Positions 1-7,777 of a DNA stretch of 64,000 nucleotides are shown piece by piece (the stretch's first letter is position 1; each line of letters starts with the position of its first letter). The DNA is from Weissella halotolerans DSM 20190 (GTDB taxonomy: Bacteria; Bacillota; Bacilli; Lactobacillales; Lactobacillaceae). The stretch covers positions 348,520 through 412,519 of the forward strand of contig NZ_ATUU01000002.1 of the NCBI RefSeq assembly GCF_000420365.1. Reading direction: 5' to 3'. The position numbers and the translations under genes were made by a program. The notes under the pieces are model-generated. The model saw only the letters and a list, made by a program, of their open reading frames with translations, ran no database searches and had not been told where the DNA came from.

Positions 1-673
1 CTTGGTCCAAAACGGTATCATTTGGATGTTCCAACATGCGTTCCAAATTGTTTTGAATAACCGTCATCGGTGTTTTAAATTCATGGGCTGCATCAGCCAC
101 AAACGTCCGTTGCTGCTCCCAAGAGCGCATAATGGGTCGCATATTAGCCCTGGTCAATGCCATTGCCATTAATAAAAGCGCAATCTCTGAAAGCGCAAAA
201 ATCCAAATTAAACGGCGCGAAATCTTTTCTAAAATTTCATGCTGATTAGTCACATTCAGATAGGCTAACCGGTTCCCTTGGCGTTCAAATAAAATCCATT
301 GATTTTGAAATTGTTTTAAAACCACTTGATTTTCCTGCTTGATATCAAGTGACTTTTTCAAAGCATCACTATAATCTACCACATAGGCCCCACCAACTGG
401 CGTTCCGGTAACTGGAGTTTCAAGTGCTCTTTGAACCTGAGCTTCGGCCGGCCCGTACATAATCTCTTTAAACTGACTAACAGCAAAAAGGCTAATCAAC
501 ATAAACACGAGGGTAAAGCCCATCACCATTAGGATAGTCATCTTCTCACTTTGCGACAAAGACTCACGAATTTTTTGGAGCGGACGCGGGAGCTTTAAAT
601 GTTCGAAATTATGTGTACTAGTCGTGCCATATTGGGGGCCAACATATTGTTCTTGATCATTCCGTTTTTTCAT
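1..673 (-). CDS. Sensor histidine kinase, CiaH-like (3' part cut by window edge)
   Basis: Membrane sensor kinase of the two-component system whose regulator lies just upstream on the same strand. Reading the minus strand from ATG 673-671 gives a soluble N-terminus, a membrane segment (about residues 45-65), an extracytoplasmic stretch of about 85 residues, a second membrane segment and the phospho-acceptor H-box FVADAAHEFKTPM, with the conserved His at about residue 197 (codon 85-83). The ATPase domain lies beyond base 1. The regulator stop (680-678) and this ATG are four bases apart, so the two are co-transcribed. The short sensor loop and the CiaR-like partner suggest a CiaH-type kinase; that assignment is inference. 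Partial only because the window begins here. Confidence 0.9.
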   Translation of the reverse strand, partial: MKKRNDQEQYVGPQYGTTSTHNFEHLKLPRPLQKIRESLSQSEKMTILMVMGFTLVFMLISLFAVSQFKEIMYGPAEAQVQRALETPVTGTPVGGAYVVDYSDALKKSLDIKQENQVVLKQFQNQWILFERQGNRLAYLNVTNQHEILEKISRRLIWIFALSEIALLLMAMALTRANMRPIMRSWEQQRTFVADAAHEFKTPMTVIQNNLERMLEHPNDTVLDQ

Positions 674-677
674 TTAC

Positions 678-1373
678 TTAAGCTTCTTGGGCGGCTGTTA
701 GTGTATAGCCGACATTTCGCAACGTTTTAATCGTAACAGCTGCTTGGGCATTCCTTAGGTTTTTTCGGAGATTACTCATATATACTTCGACAACGGTCAA
801 TGAAGTATCAGAATCAAAACCCCATAAACGGTCAAAAATTTGGTCCTTTGTCACAATTTGACCAACATGCTGCATTAAGTAAACCAAGAGACCAAATTCT
901 CTTCCCTGAAGATTAATTTCTTCACCACCAACCAGCACCTTGTGTTGGTCAACCAAAACTTGAATATTCCCCACTTCTAGGGCGCCATCCTGACCCAAAA
1001 CGCCAGCATGACGGAGTAAAGCCTTCAACCTGGCTAGTAATTCCTCCTTATAAAAGGGTTTAGTAATATACTCATCCGCTCCTAAATTAAACCCTTGCAT
1101 TTTATCAGCTAACTCCCCCTTAGCAGTCAACATCAAAATTGGCAGGTTCGGGTAGAGCTCCTTAGAGTCCTTTAAAATACTAAATCCATCTTTTCCTGGT
1201 AGCATAACGTCCAGAATGACTGCATCATAAACGCCAGATTCAATTTCATACCAGCCTTCATCTCCATCATGGACCTGCGTAATTTCACCAAGTTCATCAA
1301 TTGTTTCTTTCACTGTATCATTTAATGCATAGTCATCTTCTACAATTAACAATTTAATCGTTTGATCTGTCAT
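678..1373 (-). CDS. OmpR/PhoB-family response regulator, CiaR-like
   Basis: DNA-binding response regulator, 231 residues, the normal length. Receiver domain at residues 5-120 with all key residues: acidic pocket E12/D13/D14, phospho-acceptor D55 (VILDVMLP), T83 and K105. A winged-helix DNA-binding domain follows (about 130-228), ending in the typical VEVYMSNLRKNL and TLRNVGYTL. The stretch around DGDEGWYEIESGVYD closely resembles streptococcal CiaR, which acts in envelope stress and competence control; this resemblance is recalled, not searched. It heads the operon with the kinase. In streptococci CiaR switches on small RNAs, which is of interest because a candidate small RNA lies immediately upstream. 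Confidence 0.93.
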   Translation of the reverse strand: MTDQTIKLLIVEDDYALNDTVKETIDELGEITQVHDGDEGWYEIESGVYDAVILDVMLPGKDGFSILKDSKELYPNLPILMLTAKGELADKMQGFNLGADEYITKPFYKEELLARLKALLRHAGVLGQDGALEVGNIQVLVDQHKVLVGGEEINLQGREFGLLVYLMQHVGQIVTKDQIFDRLWGFDSDTSLTVVEVYMSNLRKNLRNAQAAVTIKTLRNVGYTLTAAQEA

Positions 1374-1526
1374 TCTGTCTACCTCGTTTCTTTAACTCCT
1401 ACACCCTTACTAGCTTTATACCCGTGAGATTATGCCTTTCAGCATAAAAGTTAAACCTTAAATAGGGCATATTAACATATGCATTCCCAATTCCATTATA
1501 TGCTATTGCTCCTAGCTTTACCTAAG

Positions 1527-1561
1527 AAAAAACGCATTGATTACTAGTAATCAATGCGTTT
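1527..1561 (-). terminator. Intrinsic terminator of the candidate small RNA / menE transcript
   Basis: Perfect 14-bp palindromic arms AACGCATTGATTAC / GTAATCAATGCGTT around TA, followed on the minus strand by TTTTTT (complement of 1527-1532). There is no U-run on the plus strand, so it works leftwards. Confidence 0.85.
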
Positions 1562-1634
1562 AGGACTGCAGATTATGTCTCTGCAGACACTACTGTGGCA
1601 TAACGCCATTCAGATTGTGTCGCCCTTGTTTCCT

Positions 1635-1676
1635 TTACAAGGGCGACACGATCTGATGATTTTCTAATCTACTCAA
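1635..1676 (-). CDS. Possible 13-codon ORF inside the candidate small RNA
   Basis: A TTG start (1676-1674) lies nine bases after the GGGGG of the extended Shine-Dalgarno-like AGGAAAGGGGGTGAT. It opens a frame MSRLENHQIVSPL, with TAA at 1637-1635 in the loop of the 19-bp hairpin. The frame runs exactly through the 5' arm of that hairpin, so translation would melt it. That makes a leader-peptide or dual-function RNA conceivable, but a TTG start and a 13-codon length are weak evidence and chance is possible. Confidence 0.25.
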   Translation of the reverse strand: MSRLENHQIVSPL

Positions 1677-1789
1677 ATCGTATCACCCCCTTTCCTAGAT
1701 TAGCCAACGCCTTACCAGCATTGGTGTATAGACATTTTAACACACATTAGTAGCAAATTGCTGGCAACCATTATTAATGCTAGTTATCG

Positions 1790-3247
1790 TTATGGAAGCA
1801 AGTCAAAGCTAGCAAGAACTTTCGCTAATTGATACCGTTGTAATTTCCCACTAGCTGTCCTAGGAAAAGAAGTCCCCTGATCAAGATAGAACGTTTGTGG
1901 CACCTTATAATGAGCCAGATGTTGTCGTCCATACGCTCGTAGGGCTTCGCTACTTAGGGAAGCCGCTGCTTTAAACCGAATAATAGCTACTGGAACTTGG
2001 CCCCATTCCTGATTTTTTTTTCCCAAAACCACTACTTCGTCAACTTCTGGCAAGGCTCGGTAAACCGCTTCAACTTCATCAGGAAATACATTTTCACCGC
2101 CCGATGAAATCATGTCACCTTCTCGGCCTACTATATACAAATAACCCTCAGAATCCAAATAACCCCAATCACCAGTATCAAACCAGCCCTCATCAAATGA
2201 CGCTAAATATTTCTTGGTCTGGTTTAAATATCCCGCAGTTAAGGTCGGTGATTTAAGTTGAACCCGTCCAACAGCATTAACACTTGTATCATTGGTCTTA
2301 ATCCGTAGGCTAACCGGGAATAACGGCTTGCCCACTGAACCTATTTTCTTAACAGCATCTTTGGGATCAAGCGCTACTACTTGGGAGGCCGTTTCGGTCA
2401 TCCCATAAGACTGTACAATCGTCGCCCCGCTTGCTTGAGCGTGCTCTAAATCCGTCCGGTCTATTGGCCCACCACCAACTAAAAAAGTTCGAAAATGCTT
2501 AGGGTAACGCTGACCAAGTGACAAATCAGCTTGCAAAGCGGTCAACATAGTTGGGACCACTGACATAATCGTGGCTTGTCCATCTAAAAGTAAATGGTTA
2601 ATGTCAGTCGCAGAAAATTTTTCAACTAATACTACTTTCGTCCCGTACAATAATGACCGCATCATAATTGACAGGCCACTAATATGAAAAATTGGTACTA
2701 CCGCTAACCAAGCTTCTTGATCAGTTAAACCCAAATTAAGCACTGAGCCCATTGCAGAATAAAAATGGTTACCGAAAGTTTGTAAAACCCCTTTTGGTTT
2801 CCCTGTCGTCCCCGAAGTATACATGATGGTTGTTACTTGATCATTATCGAATTCTACAACCGGTTCCACGGTTTTCCCTTGGGTATTTTTGATAGTCGTA
2901 AATGATAATTGCTCAACAGCTAACTGATACTGTAGTTGATCATCAACTACAACCTGACTCAGGTTTGCATCCGAAATTTGATACGCTAATTCATCATCTG
3001 CTAAGCGGCTATTCAACAAAACAATCTGACGTCCCAACTGTTGTAGGGCTAAAATCAATTCATACCCCATTAGATTATTACGGGTTAGCAAGCCCACGCG
3101 TTGATTTCCGTCTAATACATTAACTAACTTACCTGCTAAGGCTAATACCGCTACTTGTAACTCTTTAAACGTTAATTCTTGTGAACCATACTGCACTGCC
3201 GGGGCGTCAGGACTGAGGTAAGCCCGCTTAGACAACCAATTTTCCAA
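1790..3247 (-). CDS. menE: o-Succinylbenzoate-CoA ligase
   Basis: Acyl-CoA synthetase that adenylates o-succinylbenzoate and joins it to CoA in menaquinone synthesis. 485 residues, usual for MenE. The ANL-superfamily motifs are in order: the phosphate-binding loop TSGTTGKPKG (144-153), YGMTETAS near 280, GWFDTGDWGY near 356, the hinge VGREGDMISSGGENV, and the C-terminal PRTASGKLQR with the adenylation-half-reaction lysine. The frame begins with TTG (MENW) 11 bases after AAAGGA; no better start is seen. It follows menB on the same strand but a terminator-like hairpin lies between them. Short-chain ligases of other pathways are a weaker alternative because menB sits next to it. Confidence 0.9.
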   Translation of the reverse strand: MENWLSKRAYLSPDAPAVQYGSQELTFKELQVAVLALAGKLVNVLDGNQRVGLLTRNNLMGYELILALQQLGRQIVLLNSRLADDELAYQISDANLSQVVVDDQLQYQLAVEQLSFTTIKNTQGKTVEPVVEFDNDQVTTIMYTSGTTGKPKGVLQTFGNHFYSAMGSVLNLGLTDQEAWLAVVPIFHISGLSIMMRSLLYGTKVVLVEKFSATDINHLLLDGQATIMSVVPTMLTALQADLSLGQRYPKHFRTFLVGGGPIDRTDLEHAQASGATIVQSYGMTETASQVVALDPKDAVKKIGSVGKPLFPVSLRIKTNDTSVNAVGRVQLKSPTLTAGYLNQTKKYLASFDEGWFDTGDWGYLDSEGYLYIVGREGDMISSGGENVFPDEVEAVYRALPEVDEVVVLGKKNQEWGQVPVAIIRFKAAASLSSEALRAYGRQHLAHYKVPQTFYLDQGTSFPRTASGKLQRYQLAKVLASFDLLP

Positions 3248-3297
3248 AATTATCTTTATCCTTTCTACTACTTCATTTCACGGCTTTTCCAAAAAGT

Positions 3298-3333
3298 AAA
3301 AAGTCCCCTCATCCTACAATAGGGGGACTTTTT
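3298..3333. terminator. Hairpin terminator between menB and menE
   Basis: AAAAAGTCCCC (3298-3308) and GGGGACTTTTT (3323-3333) form an 11-bp stem with U-runs on both strands. Placed between two same-strand pathway genes it may reduce read-through from menB into menE. Confidence 0.8.
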
Positions 3334-3347
3334 AAACTAGTGCTGGT

Positions 3348-4172
3348 TTAAGGGAACTTAGGGAATTGATTAAAGTCTGGCTTGCGCTTCTCCAAAAAGG
3401 CGTCGCGACCCTCCTTACCTTCATCCGTCGTATAAAAGAGCATCGTGGCATCACCTGCTAGTTGTTGCAAACCAGCTACCCCATCCGTATCTGCGTTCAT
3501 TGCAGCCTTGATAAAGCGTAGTGCAGTTGGAGACTTCTCTAGTAATTCATAGGCCCACTCAAGGGTCGCCGTCTCAACCTCAGCTAAAGGTACTACTCGG
3601 TTAATCCACCCCATAGCTAGCGCTTCATCGGCCGAATAAAAATGATCTAAGAACCAAACCTCTTTAGCACGCTTATGTCCAATGACCCGCGCTAAGTAGG
3701 CTGATCCGTATCCAGCATCAAATGAGCCTACCTTAGGTCCAGTCTGTCCAAATTGGGCATTGTCAGCAGCCACTGTTAAATCACACACTAGCTGTAGGAC
3801 ATTACCCCCACCAACTGACCATCCTTTGACCATCGCAATGACTGGTTTTGGAATAACACGAATTAGTCGTTGCAGGTCCAACACGTTTAGGCGTGCAATT
3901 TCATCAGGACCTACATAGCCCCCGTTACCACGGACAGATTGATCTCCACCTGATGAGAATGCCTTGTCACCGGCACCAGTTAGTATAATCACACCAATTG
4001 ATTCATCATCACGGGCCAAAGAAAAAGCATCAATCATTTCTGACACCGTTACTGGGGTAAAAGCATTGTGTTTTTGTGGCCGGTTCATCGTAATTTTTGC
4101 AATTTTTCCCGTCCGTTCAAATAAAATTTCTGAGTAATCCTTAATTGGTGTCCACTCGGTTTGTATCTCCAT
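3348..4172 (-). CDS. menB: 1,4-Dihydroxy-2-naphthoyl-CoA synthase
   Basis: Crotonase-fold enzyme that closes the second ring of the naphthoquinone by converting o-succinylbenzoyl-CoA to DHNA-CoA. 274 residues, as usual. Visible family marks: the N-terminal [20 protein letters not shown], the oxyanion-hole segment [10 protein letters not shown] (about 92-101), KGWSVGGGN (about 136), the MenB-type [18 protein letters not shown] (about 165-182), and the C-terminal [21 protein letters not shown]. The DAGYGS segment separates MenB from ordinary enoyl-CoA hydratases. A promoter and a palindrome lie upstream. With menE, menA and a hotdog thioesterase also in the window, the late half of the pathway is represented. 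Confidence 0.95.
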   Translation of the reverse strand: MEIQTEWTPIKDYSEILFERTGKIAKITMNRPQKHNAFTPVTVSEMIDAFSLARDDESIGVIILTGAGDKAFSSGGDQSVRGNGGYVGPDEIARLNVLDLQRLIRVIPKPVIAMVKGWSVGGGNVLQLVCDLTVAADNAQFGQTGPKVGSFDAGYGSAYLARVIGHKRAKEVWFLDHFYSADEALAMGWINRVVPLAEVETATLEWAYELLEKSPTALRFIKAAMNADTDGVAGLQQLAGDATMLFYTTDEGKEGRDAFLEKRKPDFNQFPKFP

Positions 4173-4206
4173 CTTTTTTTCTCACTTTCGTCTTTAACTT
4201 ACGTTC

Positions 4207-4235
4207 ATTGTACTATTATCTGCCATAGCAGTAAA
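4207..4235 (-). promoter_or_regulatory. Probable promoter of menB
   Basis: On the minus strand a -10 TACAAT (4212-4207) lies 17 bp from a weak -35 TTTACT (4235-4230), about 35-40 bases upstream of the menB start. Confidence 0.45.
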
Positions 4236-4241
4236 AGCCAG

Positions 4242-4253
4242 GGAACATGTTCC
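4242..4253. promoter_or_regulatory. Palindrome GGAACATGTTCC upstream of the menB promoter
   Basis: A perfect 12-bp palindrome lies just upstream of the proposed menB -35 element. Its position suits an operator or activator site; the cognate protein is unknown. Confidence 0.35.
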
Positions 4254-4671
4254 TGTCATTTTACAACTAACAGAACGGATACATTGATTCTTTTTTGCTT
4301 CCTAAGGTAGCTGGCCTCAATCCATTAAACCAATTACCCTTGTTTTAATCATATCGCCAATCTACTTTCAACACTGTGGATATTCTTTGCGTGAGGTCCT
4401 AGCAAAGCGCTCAATCCGATCAGCCACTACCTATTTTAGAATGTTTATTTTACCAGCTGATTAGATTAATAGAATCTTTTGTTCCAGGTTATATAGCGAA
4501 AGATAAACTTATGAGGTAGCTCCGAACCCGACCTACCGTTACTTCACTGTATATATAGTTCAAAGGGAAAGCAATATTGATCACCCTACTACCAAACCTT
4601 TACGTGTCCTTTTTAAACAGCGTAAAATATAGATATGTAACCGCTTATCCAATTAAGAAGGGAAGAATTTT

Positions 4672-5052
4672 ATGAGTCTTAGTGAACTCCTTGGTATAAA
4701 AGTCCAAACCGTGTCACCCAGCAAGGTCACCTTATCTTTAACGATAAGTGACCAACTTAAGCAACCCTATGGTCTCCTACATGGTGGTATTAATGCTGTC
4801 CTAGCAGAACATGCAGCTAGTCTCGGTGCCAATGCGGCTTTAGAGGAACGTGGGCTGAACCAGGTAAGTGTCGGCGCCGATCTACAAATCCATTATCTTG
4901 CTAGTGCTCGGCATGGTGAATTGCTTGCAAGTGCTGAGCCCATCAAGATTGGTCAGCGCTTACAGGTCTGGCAAGTAGACATTTATCAGTTACCGGGCCA
5001 TGTTTTAACTGCTTTTGCGACGGTTACACTAGCTAACCAAACAACCAACTGA
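4672..5052 (+). CDS. Hotdog-fold thioesterase, probable DHNA-CoA thioesterase
   Basis: Small PaaI/YbgC-type hotdog thioesterase of 126 residues, the family's normal length. The hallmark PYGLLHGGINAVLAEHAASLGAN (about 32-54) forms the central helix, with the HGG turn and a following catalytic-type Glu/His; the C-terminal half has the strand-rich pattern GELLASAEPIKIGQRLQVWQV. Close by are menE and menB, so hydrolysis of DHNA-CoA to DHNA (the MenI step) is the most economical role. That specificity is inference from context. A good ribosome-binding site, AAGGGAAGAATTTT, precedes the ATG. pncA follows after 13 bases and is probably co-transcribed. Confidence 0.75.
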   Translation: MSLSELLGIKVQTVSPSKVTLSLTISDQLKQPYGLLHGGINAVLAEHAASLGANAALEERGLNQVSVGADLQIHYLASARHGELLASAEPIKIGQRLQVWQVDIYQLPGHVLTAFATVTLANQTTN

Positions 5053-5065
5053 AAGGATTATCCTT

Positions 5066-5620
5066 ATGAAGGCCTTATTAATCATCGACTATACTAATGA
5101 CTTCGTAGCGCCAGATGGTGCGTTAACTTGTGGTCTACCAGGTCAGACAATCGCTCCTCGCATTATTGACTTAGCAACTGAGTTTTACCAAAGGGGCGAT
5201 GCCGTTATCTTACCCACCGACTTACACCAAGCTAACGATCCTTATCACCCAGAAACCAGTCTCTTCCCTCCACACAACCTCGCAGGGACACCAGGTCGAG
5301 CATTTTATGGTCCTTTAGCTGACTGGTACCATCAGTACCGCCAAGCTGAAAATGTGTGGGCCTATCCTAAAAACCGTTATAGTAGTTTTGCTAATAGCAA
5401 TTTAGATAATTATTTACGTTCTCGGCATATTACCGATTTGCATTTAACTGGTGTTTGCACCGATATCTGTGTCTTACACACTGCAATTGATGCTTATAAT
5501 CTTGATTATCAATTAACCATCCATGCTGATGCTGTGGCTAGCTTTTCTCCGGCTGGGCATACCTGGGCCCTTGGCCACTTTAAAAACGCACTGGGTGCGA
5601 CGGTCACGCCTAGTGTATAG
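5066..5620 (+). CDS. pncA: Nicotinamidase
   Basis: Cysteine hydrolase that deamidates nicotinamide to nicotinate for NAD salvage. 184 residues. The catalytic triad is visible: D8 (LLIIDYTNDF), K102 (YPKNRYSSF) and C135 (GVCTDICVLHT). Metal ligands fit D52, H54 and H70, with E63 between them, almost the same numbering as I recall for the streptococcal enzyme. The isochorismatase fold is shared with other hydrolases but the TDICV active site and the metal triad favour nicotinamidase. It follows the thioesterase gene by 13 bases (ribosome-binding site GAAAGGATTATCCTT), so the two form a small operon. Confidence 0.92.
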   Translation: MKALLIIDYTNDFVAPDGALTCGLPGQTIAPRIIDLATEFYQRGDAVILPTDLHQANDPYHPETSLFPPHNLAGTPGRAFYGPLADWYHQYRQAENVWAYPKNRYSSFANSNLDNYLRSRHITDLHLTGVCTDICVLHTAIDAYNLDYQLTIHADAVASFSPAGHTWALGHFKNALGATVTPSV

Positions 5621-5628
5621 AGTTACTT

Positions 5629-5650
5629 TCACTAGCTTGTCACAGCTAGT
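5629..5650. terminator. Hairpin between convergent pncA and the 5670-6371 gene
   Basis: CACTAGCT / AGCTAGTG (8 bp) around TGTCAC. There is no good U-run on either side, so its role as a terminator is uncertain; the loop contains one of the repeated TGTCACA motifs. Confidence 0.4.
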
Positions 5651-5669
5651 GAACATGACAAAATGCTTA

Positions 5670-6371
5670 CTAGTGAACCTCCATTAGCAGTCCATTCATT
5701 TCTGTCACAGGAAAGCTTAAGCTCTTGGTTAAGGGTTGCATGCTCGCAACTGGCGCACCAAAATCTACAAAAACCGTTTGTTCTAGTGACCACAAATCTG
5801 TCGTTTGCTGTACCAGTTTCAGCCCAGACTGCCAACCTAGTTTCACCAATTTTGACTCCAAGTGCCTACTCGTGATCAGATAAATAGGTTTTATTTGTGC
5901 TCGCAATAAGTCGTGAACGCGATCGACTATCGCTTGCGTCAACGGTTCCTGGATTGGATTCACAACCACAGCACAAATCATCGCAGGGCTGTCAATCACA
6001 TGTAATTTAACCGTCGTTGAAATTTTACGAGTCCACATCCGACAATTACTTGTACGTTGCAAGAAGCCAACCCCAAGTTGGTAATCAACATGTAAATAAC
6101 TAGCTCCATATCCCCATGACCACTCATTCTTTTGCTGAAACAAGGCTTGGTAGAGATGAAATGCTAGGTTATCCTGATAGACACATGATATACCATCATT
6201 TGGTAAGGCTACTGGCCCAAAATCATGGGCCCGTCCAGCCTGAACGTGCTGACACACATTCAGGGCTACAATAACGTCTACTTGTAATTTTTGACAGGCC
6301 TGGGCCAGCTTATTACCATTTGGCAACCGCTGACTCTGTTCACGCGGACAATCTAACACTAATAACCGCAT
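5670..6371 (-). CDS. Uncharacterised protein, 233 residues
   Basis: I do not recognise this protein. It starts MRLLVLDCPREQSQRLPNG with a strong ribosome-binding site (GGGAGGGCAAGGAG before ATG), has mixed alpha/beta character, no signal peptide and no clear membrane segment. It contains two hydrophobic strands (LQVDVIVALNVC, MICAVVVNP) and a histidine-containing IDSPAMICAVVVNPIQEPLTQ in the middle. Its C-terminal half reads like an alternating strand/helix fold (IKPIYLITSRHLESKLVKLGWQSGLKLV). It stands alone, convergent with pncA and divergent from the small-protein/SPFH pair. Real gene judged from length, ribosome-binding site and codon pattern; function unknown. Confidence 0.6.
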   Translation of the reverse strand: MRLLVLDCPREQSQRLPNGNKLAQACQKLQVDVIVALNVCQHVQAGRAHDFGPVALPNDGISCVYQDNLAFHLYQALFQQKNEWSWGYGASYLHVDYQLGVGFLQRTSNCRMWTRKISTTVKLHVIDSPAMICAVVVNPIQEPLTQAIVDRVHDLLRAQIKPIYLITSRHLESKLVKLGWQSGLKLVQQTTDLWSLEQTVFVDFGAPVASMQPLTKSLSFPVTEMNGLLMEVH

Positions 6372-6676
6372 CTCCTTGCCCTCCCTAGGCTGACTCGCTC
6401 ATTGATTGATGTTTCATAGCATAGGCAATTCGGGTGTGAAAAACAAGCCAGTGTGTACTTGAATTTTATGCATCATTCTAAGCTTTATTTCATAGTTCAA
6501 CCCCTATCCTAAAAACAATGAGCATGCTTGCGTGTTTGTTAACTTATCCTTTACCTTTAATCTACTAAACTGTCACCGCCCTTTACTAATACAAAAAGGG
6601 TTCTCTTAGGCCATTATTTAACCTACTTGTTAACTTGTCACAGATAACAACCTACTAAGAAAGCGGGATTCTTAAT
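6372..6676. other. Non-coding gap, 305 bases
   Basis: Divergent intergenic region. It includes a TTGTCACAG motif (6635-6643), like those near 5.7 and 43-44 kb, and AT-rich stretches that probably hold the promoters, but I cannot assign -35/-10 elements with confidence. No RNA structure stands out. Confidence 0.4.
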
Positions 6677-6904
6677 ATGCCCAACCAGCAGCATCCAACT
6701 AAAACTTTTGAAGATCAATGGATCTTACATCAGATTGTTTCTCAAGATGCCCTTGATTTTAAGGCTCACCTTGTTAAAGTGTCTGGAATATATTATCGTT
6801 TTACTATTGTCACTTCCTCAAAGGCCAAACGAGCAAATCATTATATCGTTTCTGCCACCGAGGGAAACCGCTTAATTCTCAGCCCCTATCAAGTAAAGGA
6901 GTAA
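6677..6904 (+). CDS. Small uncharacterised protein upstream of the SPFH gene
   Basis: 75-residue soluble protein, MPNQQHPTKTFEDQWILHQ..., ending SPYQVKE, not recognised. The ribosome-binding site is weak (AAGAAAGCGGG before ATG). It has the alternating pattern of a small beta-rich domain (IYYRFTIVTSSKAKRANHYIVSATEGNRLILSP), with no membrane segment or cysteine. It ends only four bases before the next ATG, so it is very likely translated together with the SPFH protein; a partner or accessory role is inferred from that alone. Confidence 0.6.
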   Translation: MPNQQHPTKTFEDQWILHQIVSQDALDFKAHLVKVSGIYYRFTIVTSSKAKRANHYIVSATEGNRLILSPYQVKE

Positions 6905-6908
6905 CCCT

Positions 6909-7736
6909 ATGCCCTTTGGTATTAAAATTGTCTCGCAAAATCATGTTGGTCTAAAGGAAATGCTTGGTAAGTATCAACACGAAGTACAATCAGGATTGCA
7001 ATTCTACATCCCCTTAATACAAAAAATTCGCACCGTTTCTTTAGCCATGACCCCCTTAGCCTTACCAAACTACTCAGTGATTACAAAGGATAACGCTGAT
7101 GTTCAGGTGAGTGTTACCTTGAACTACCACGTAACCAATGCGCCTAATTATATGTATGAAAATACTGATTCTGTTGAATCAATGGCTCAATTAGTCCGCG
7201 GACACCTACGAGATATCATCGGAACGATGGACCTCAACCAAGCCCTCGGTTCAACTTCTGAAATCAACGCTAAACTAGCCGATGCGATTGGCGACTTAAC
7301 TAATATTTACGGAATCAATGTAGACCGGGTCAATATCGATGAACTCACGCCTAGCAAATCAATTCAAGAAGCCATGGACAAGCAATTGACAGCTGATCGT
7401 GAACGGGTAGCTGCCATTGCCAAGGCTGAAGGTGAAGCCCAATCGATTAATTTAACGATTAAGGCTAAAAACGATGCCATTATGTCAACTGCTAAAGCAG
7501 AAGCACAAGCCACTAAACTCAGGGCAGACGCTGAGCAATATCGAATTGAGGTCCTACAAACCGCCCTCAACGAGGTTACGCCAGCCTACTTTCAACATCA
7601 ATCCATTGAAGCCTTTGGTAAACTTGCTAACGGTCCAGCAAACACCATCGTACTCAATGGTGAACAAAATTACCAATTAGGCCAAATTCCGGCCTTTGGA
7701 AAATTATTTTCAACTGGTGAACAAACGAATCATTAA
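6909..7736 (+). CDS. SPFH/band-7 domain protein
   Basis: Member of the stomatin/prohibitin/flotillin/HflK family, which form membrane-associated scaffolds. 275 residues. The band-7 domain spans about residues 5-190: VSQNHVGLKEMLGKYQHEVQSGLQFYIPLIQKIRTVSL, the typical 'TKDNADVQVSVTLNYHV' strand pair, and YGINVDRVNIDELTPSKSIQEAMDKQLTADRERVAAIAKAEGEAQ leading into an Ala/Glu-rich coiled coil to about residue 225. Unlike many relatives there is no clear N-terminal membrane helix; it starts MPFGIKIVSQ, so membrane contact may be peripheral. It follows the 75-residue gene by four bases and ends at a strong terminator. Confidence 0.88.
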   Translation: MPFGIKIVSQNHVGLKEMLGKYQHEVQSGLQFYIPLIQKIRTVSLAMTPLALPNYSVITKDNADVQVSVTLNYHVTNAPNYMYENTDSVESMAQLVRGHLRDIIGTMDLNQALGSTSEINAKLADAIGDLTNIYGINVDRVNIDELTPSKSIQEAMDKQLTADRERVAAIAKAEGEAQSINLTIKAKNDAIMSTAKAEAQATKLRADAEQYRIEVLQTALNEVTPAYFQHQSIEAFGKLANGPANTIVLNGEQNYQLGQIPAFGKLFSTGEQTNH

Positions 7737-7742
7737 GCATAC

Positions 7743-7777
7743 AAAAAACGACCAGTTCGTAAACTGGTCGTTTTTTT
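7743..7777. terminator. Bidirectional terminator after the SPFH gene
   Basis: AAAAAACGACCAGTT / AACTGGTCGTTTTTT, a 15-bp stem with loop CGTA, serves both the SPFH gene and the convergent YdbC-like gene. Confidence 0.92.

Larger units (their letters stand above)
1527..1735 (-). ncRNA. Candidate small structured RNA (or structured menE 3' UTR)
   Basis: The gap between menE and the response regulator holds four consecutive inverted repeats that read naturally on the minus strand. In order they are: CTAATCTA/TAGATTAG (1664-1703) with a 24-base loop; a 19-bp stem with one G-U pair (arms 1637-1655 and 1611-1629); a 7-bp stem CTGCAGA/TCTGCAG (1566-1586); and a 14-bp perfect stem (1531-1560) followed on the minus strand by six Ts, a classic intrinsic terminator. 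The loop of the first stem carries AGGAAAGGGGGTGAT, close to a full-length complement of the 16S rRNA 3' tail. I found no convincing promoter, so it could also be processed from menE read-through. Boundaries on the 5' side are approximate. Confidence 0.55.
4173..4671. other. Non-coding gap between divergent menB and thioesterase genes
   Basis: About 500 bases without a convincing gene. It holds the menB promoter and the 12-bp palindrome at its left end, and AT-rich tracts such as ctgtatatatag (near 4550) and gtaaaatatagatatg (near 4622) that may contain the promoter of the rightward thioesterase-pncA pair. I see no RNA gene or repeat in the rest. Confidence 0.5.

Noticed and set aside
340..351. 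CTTGATATCAAG palindrome inside the kinase gene, similar to the 58323 palindrome
   Set aside because: It is coding sequence and the shared 12-base core is easily explained by chance.
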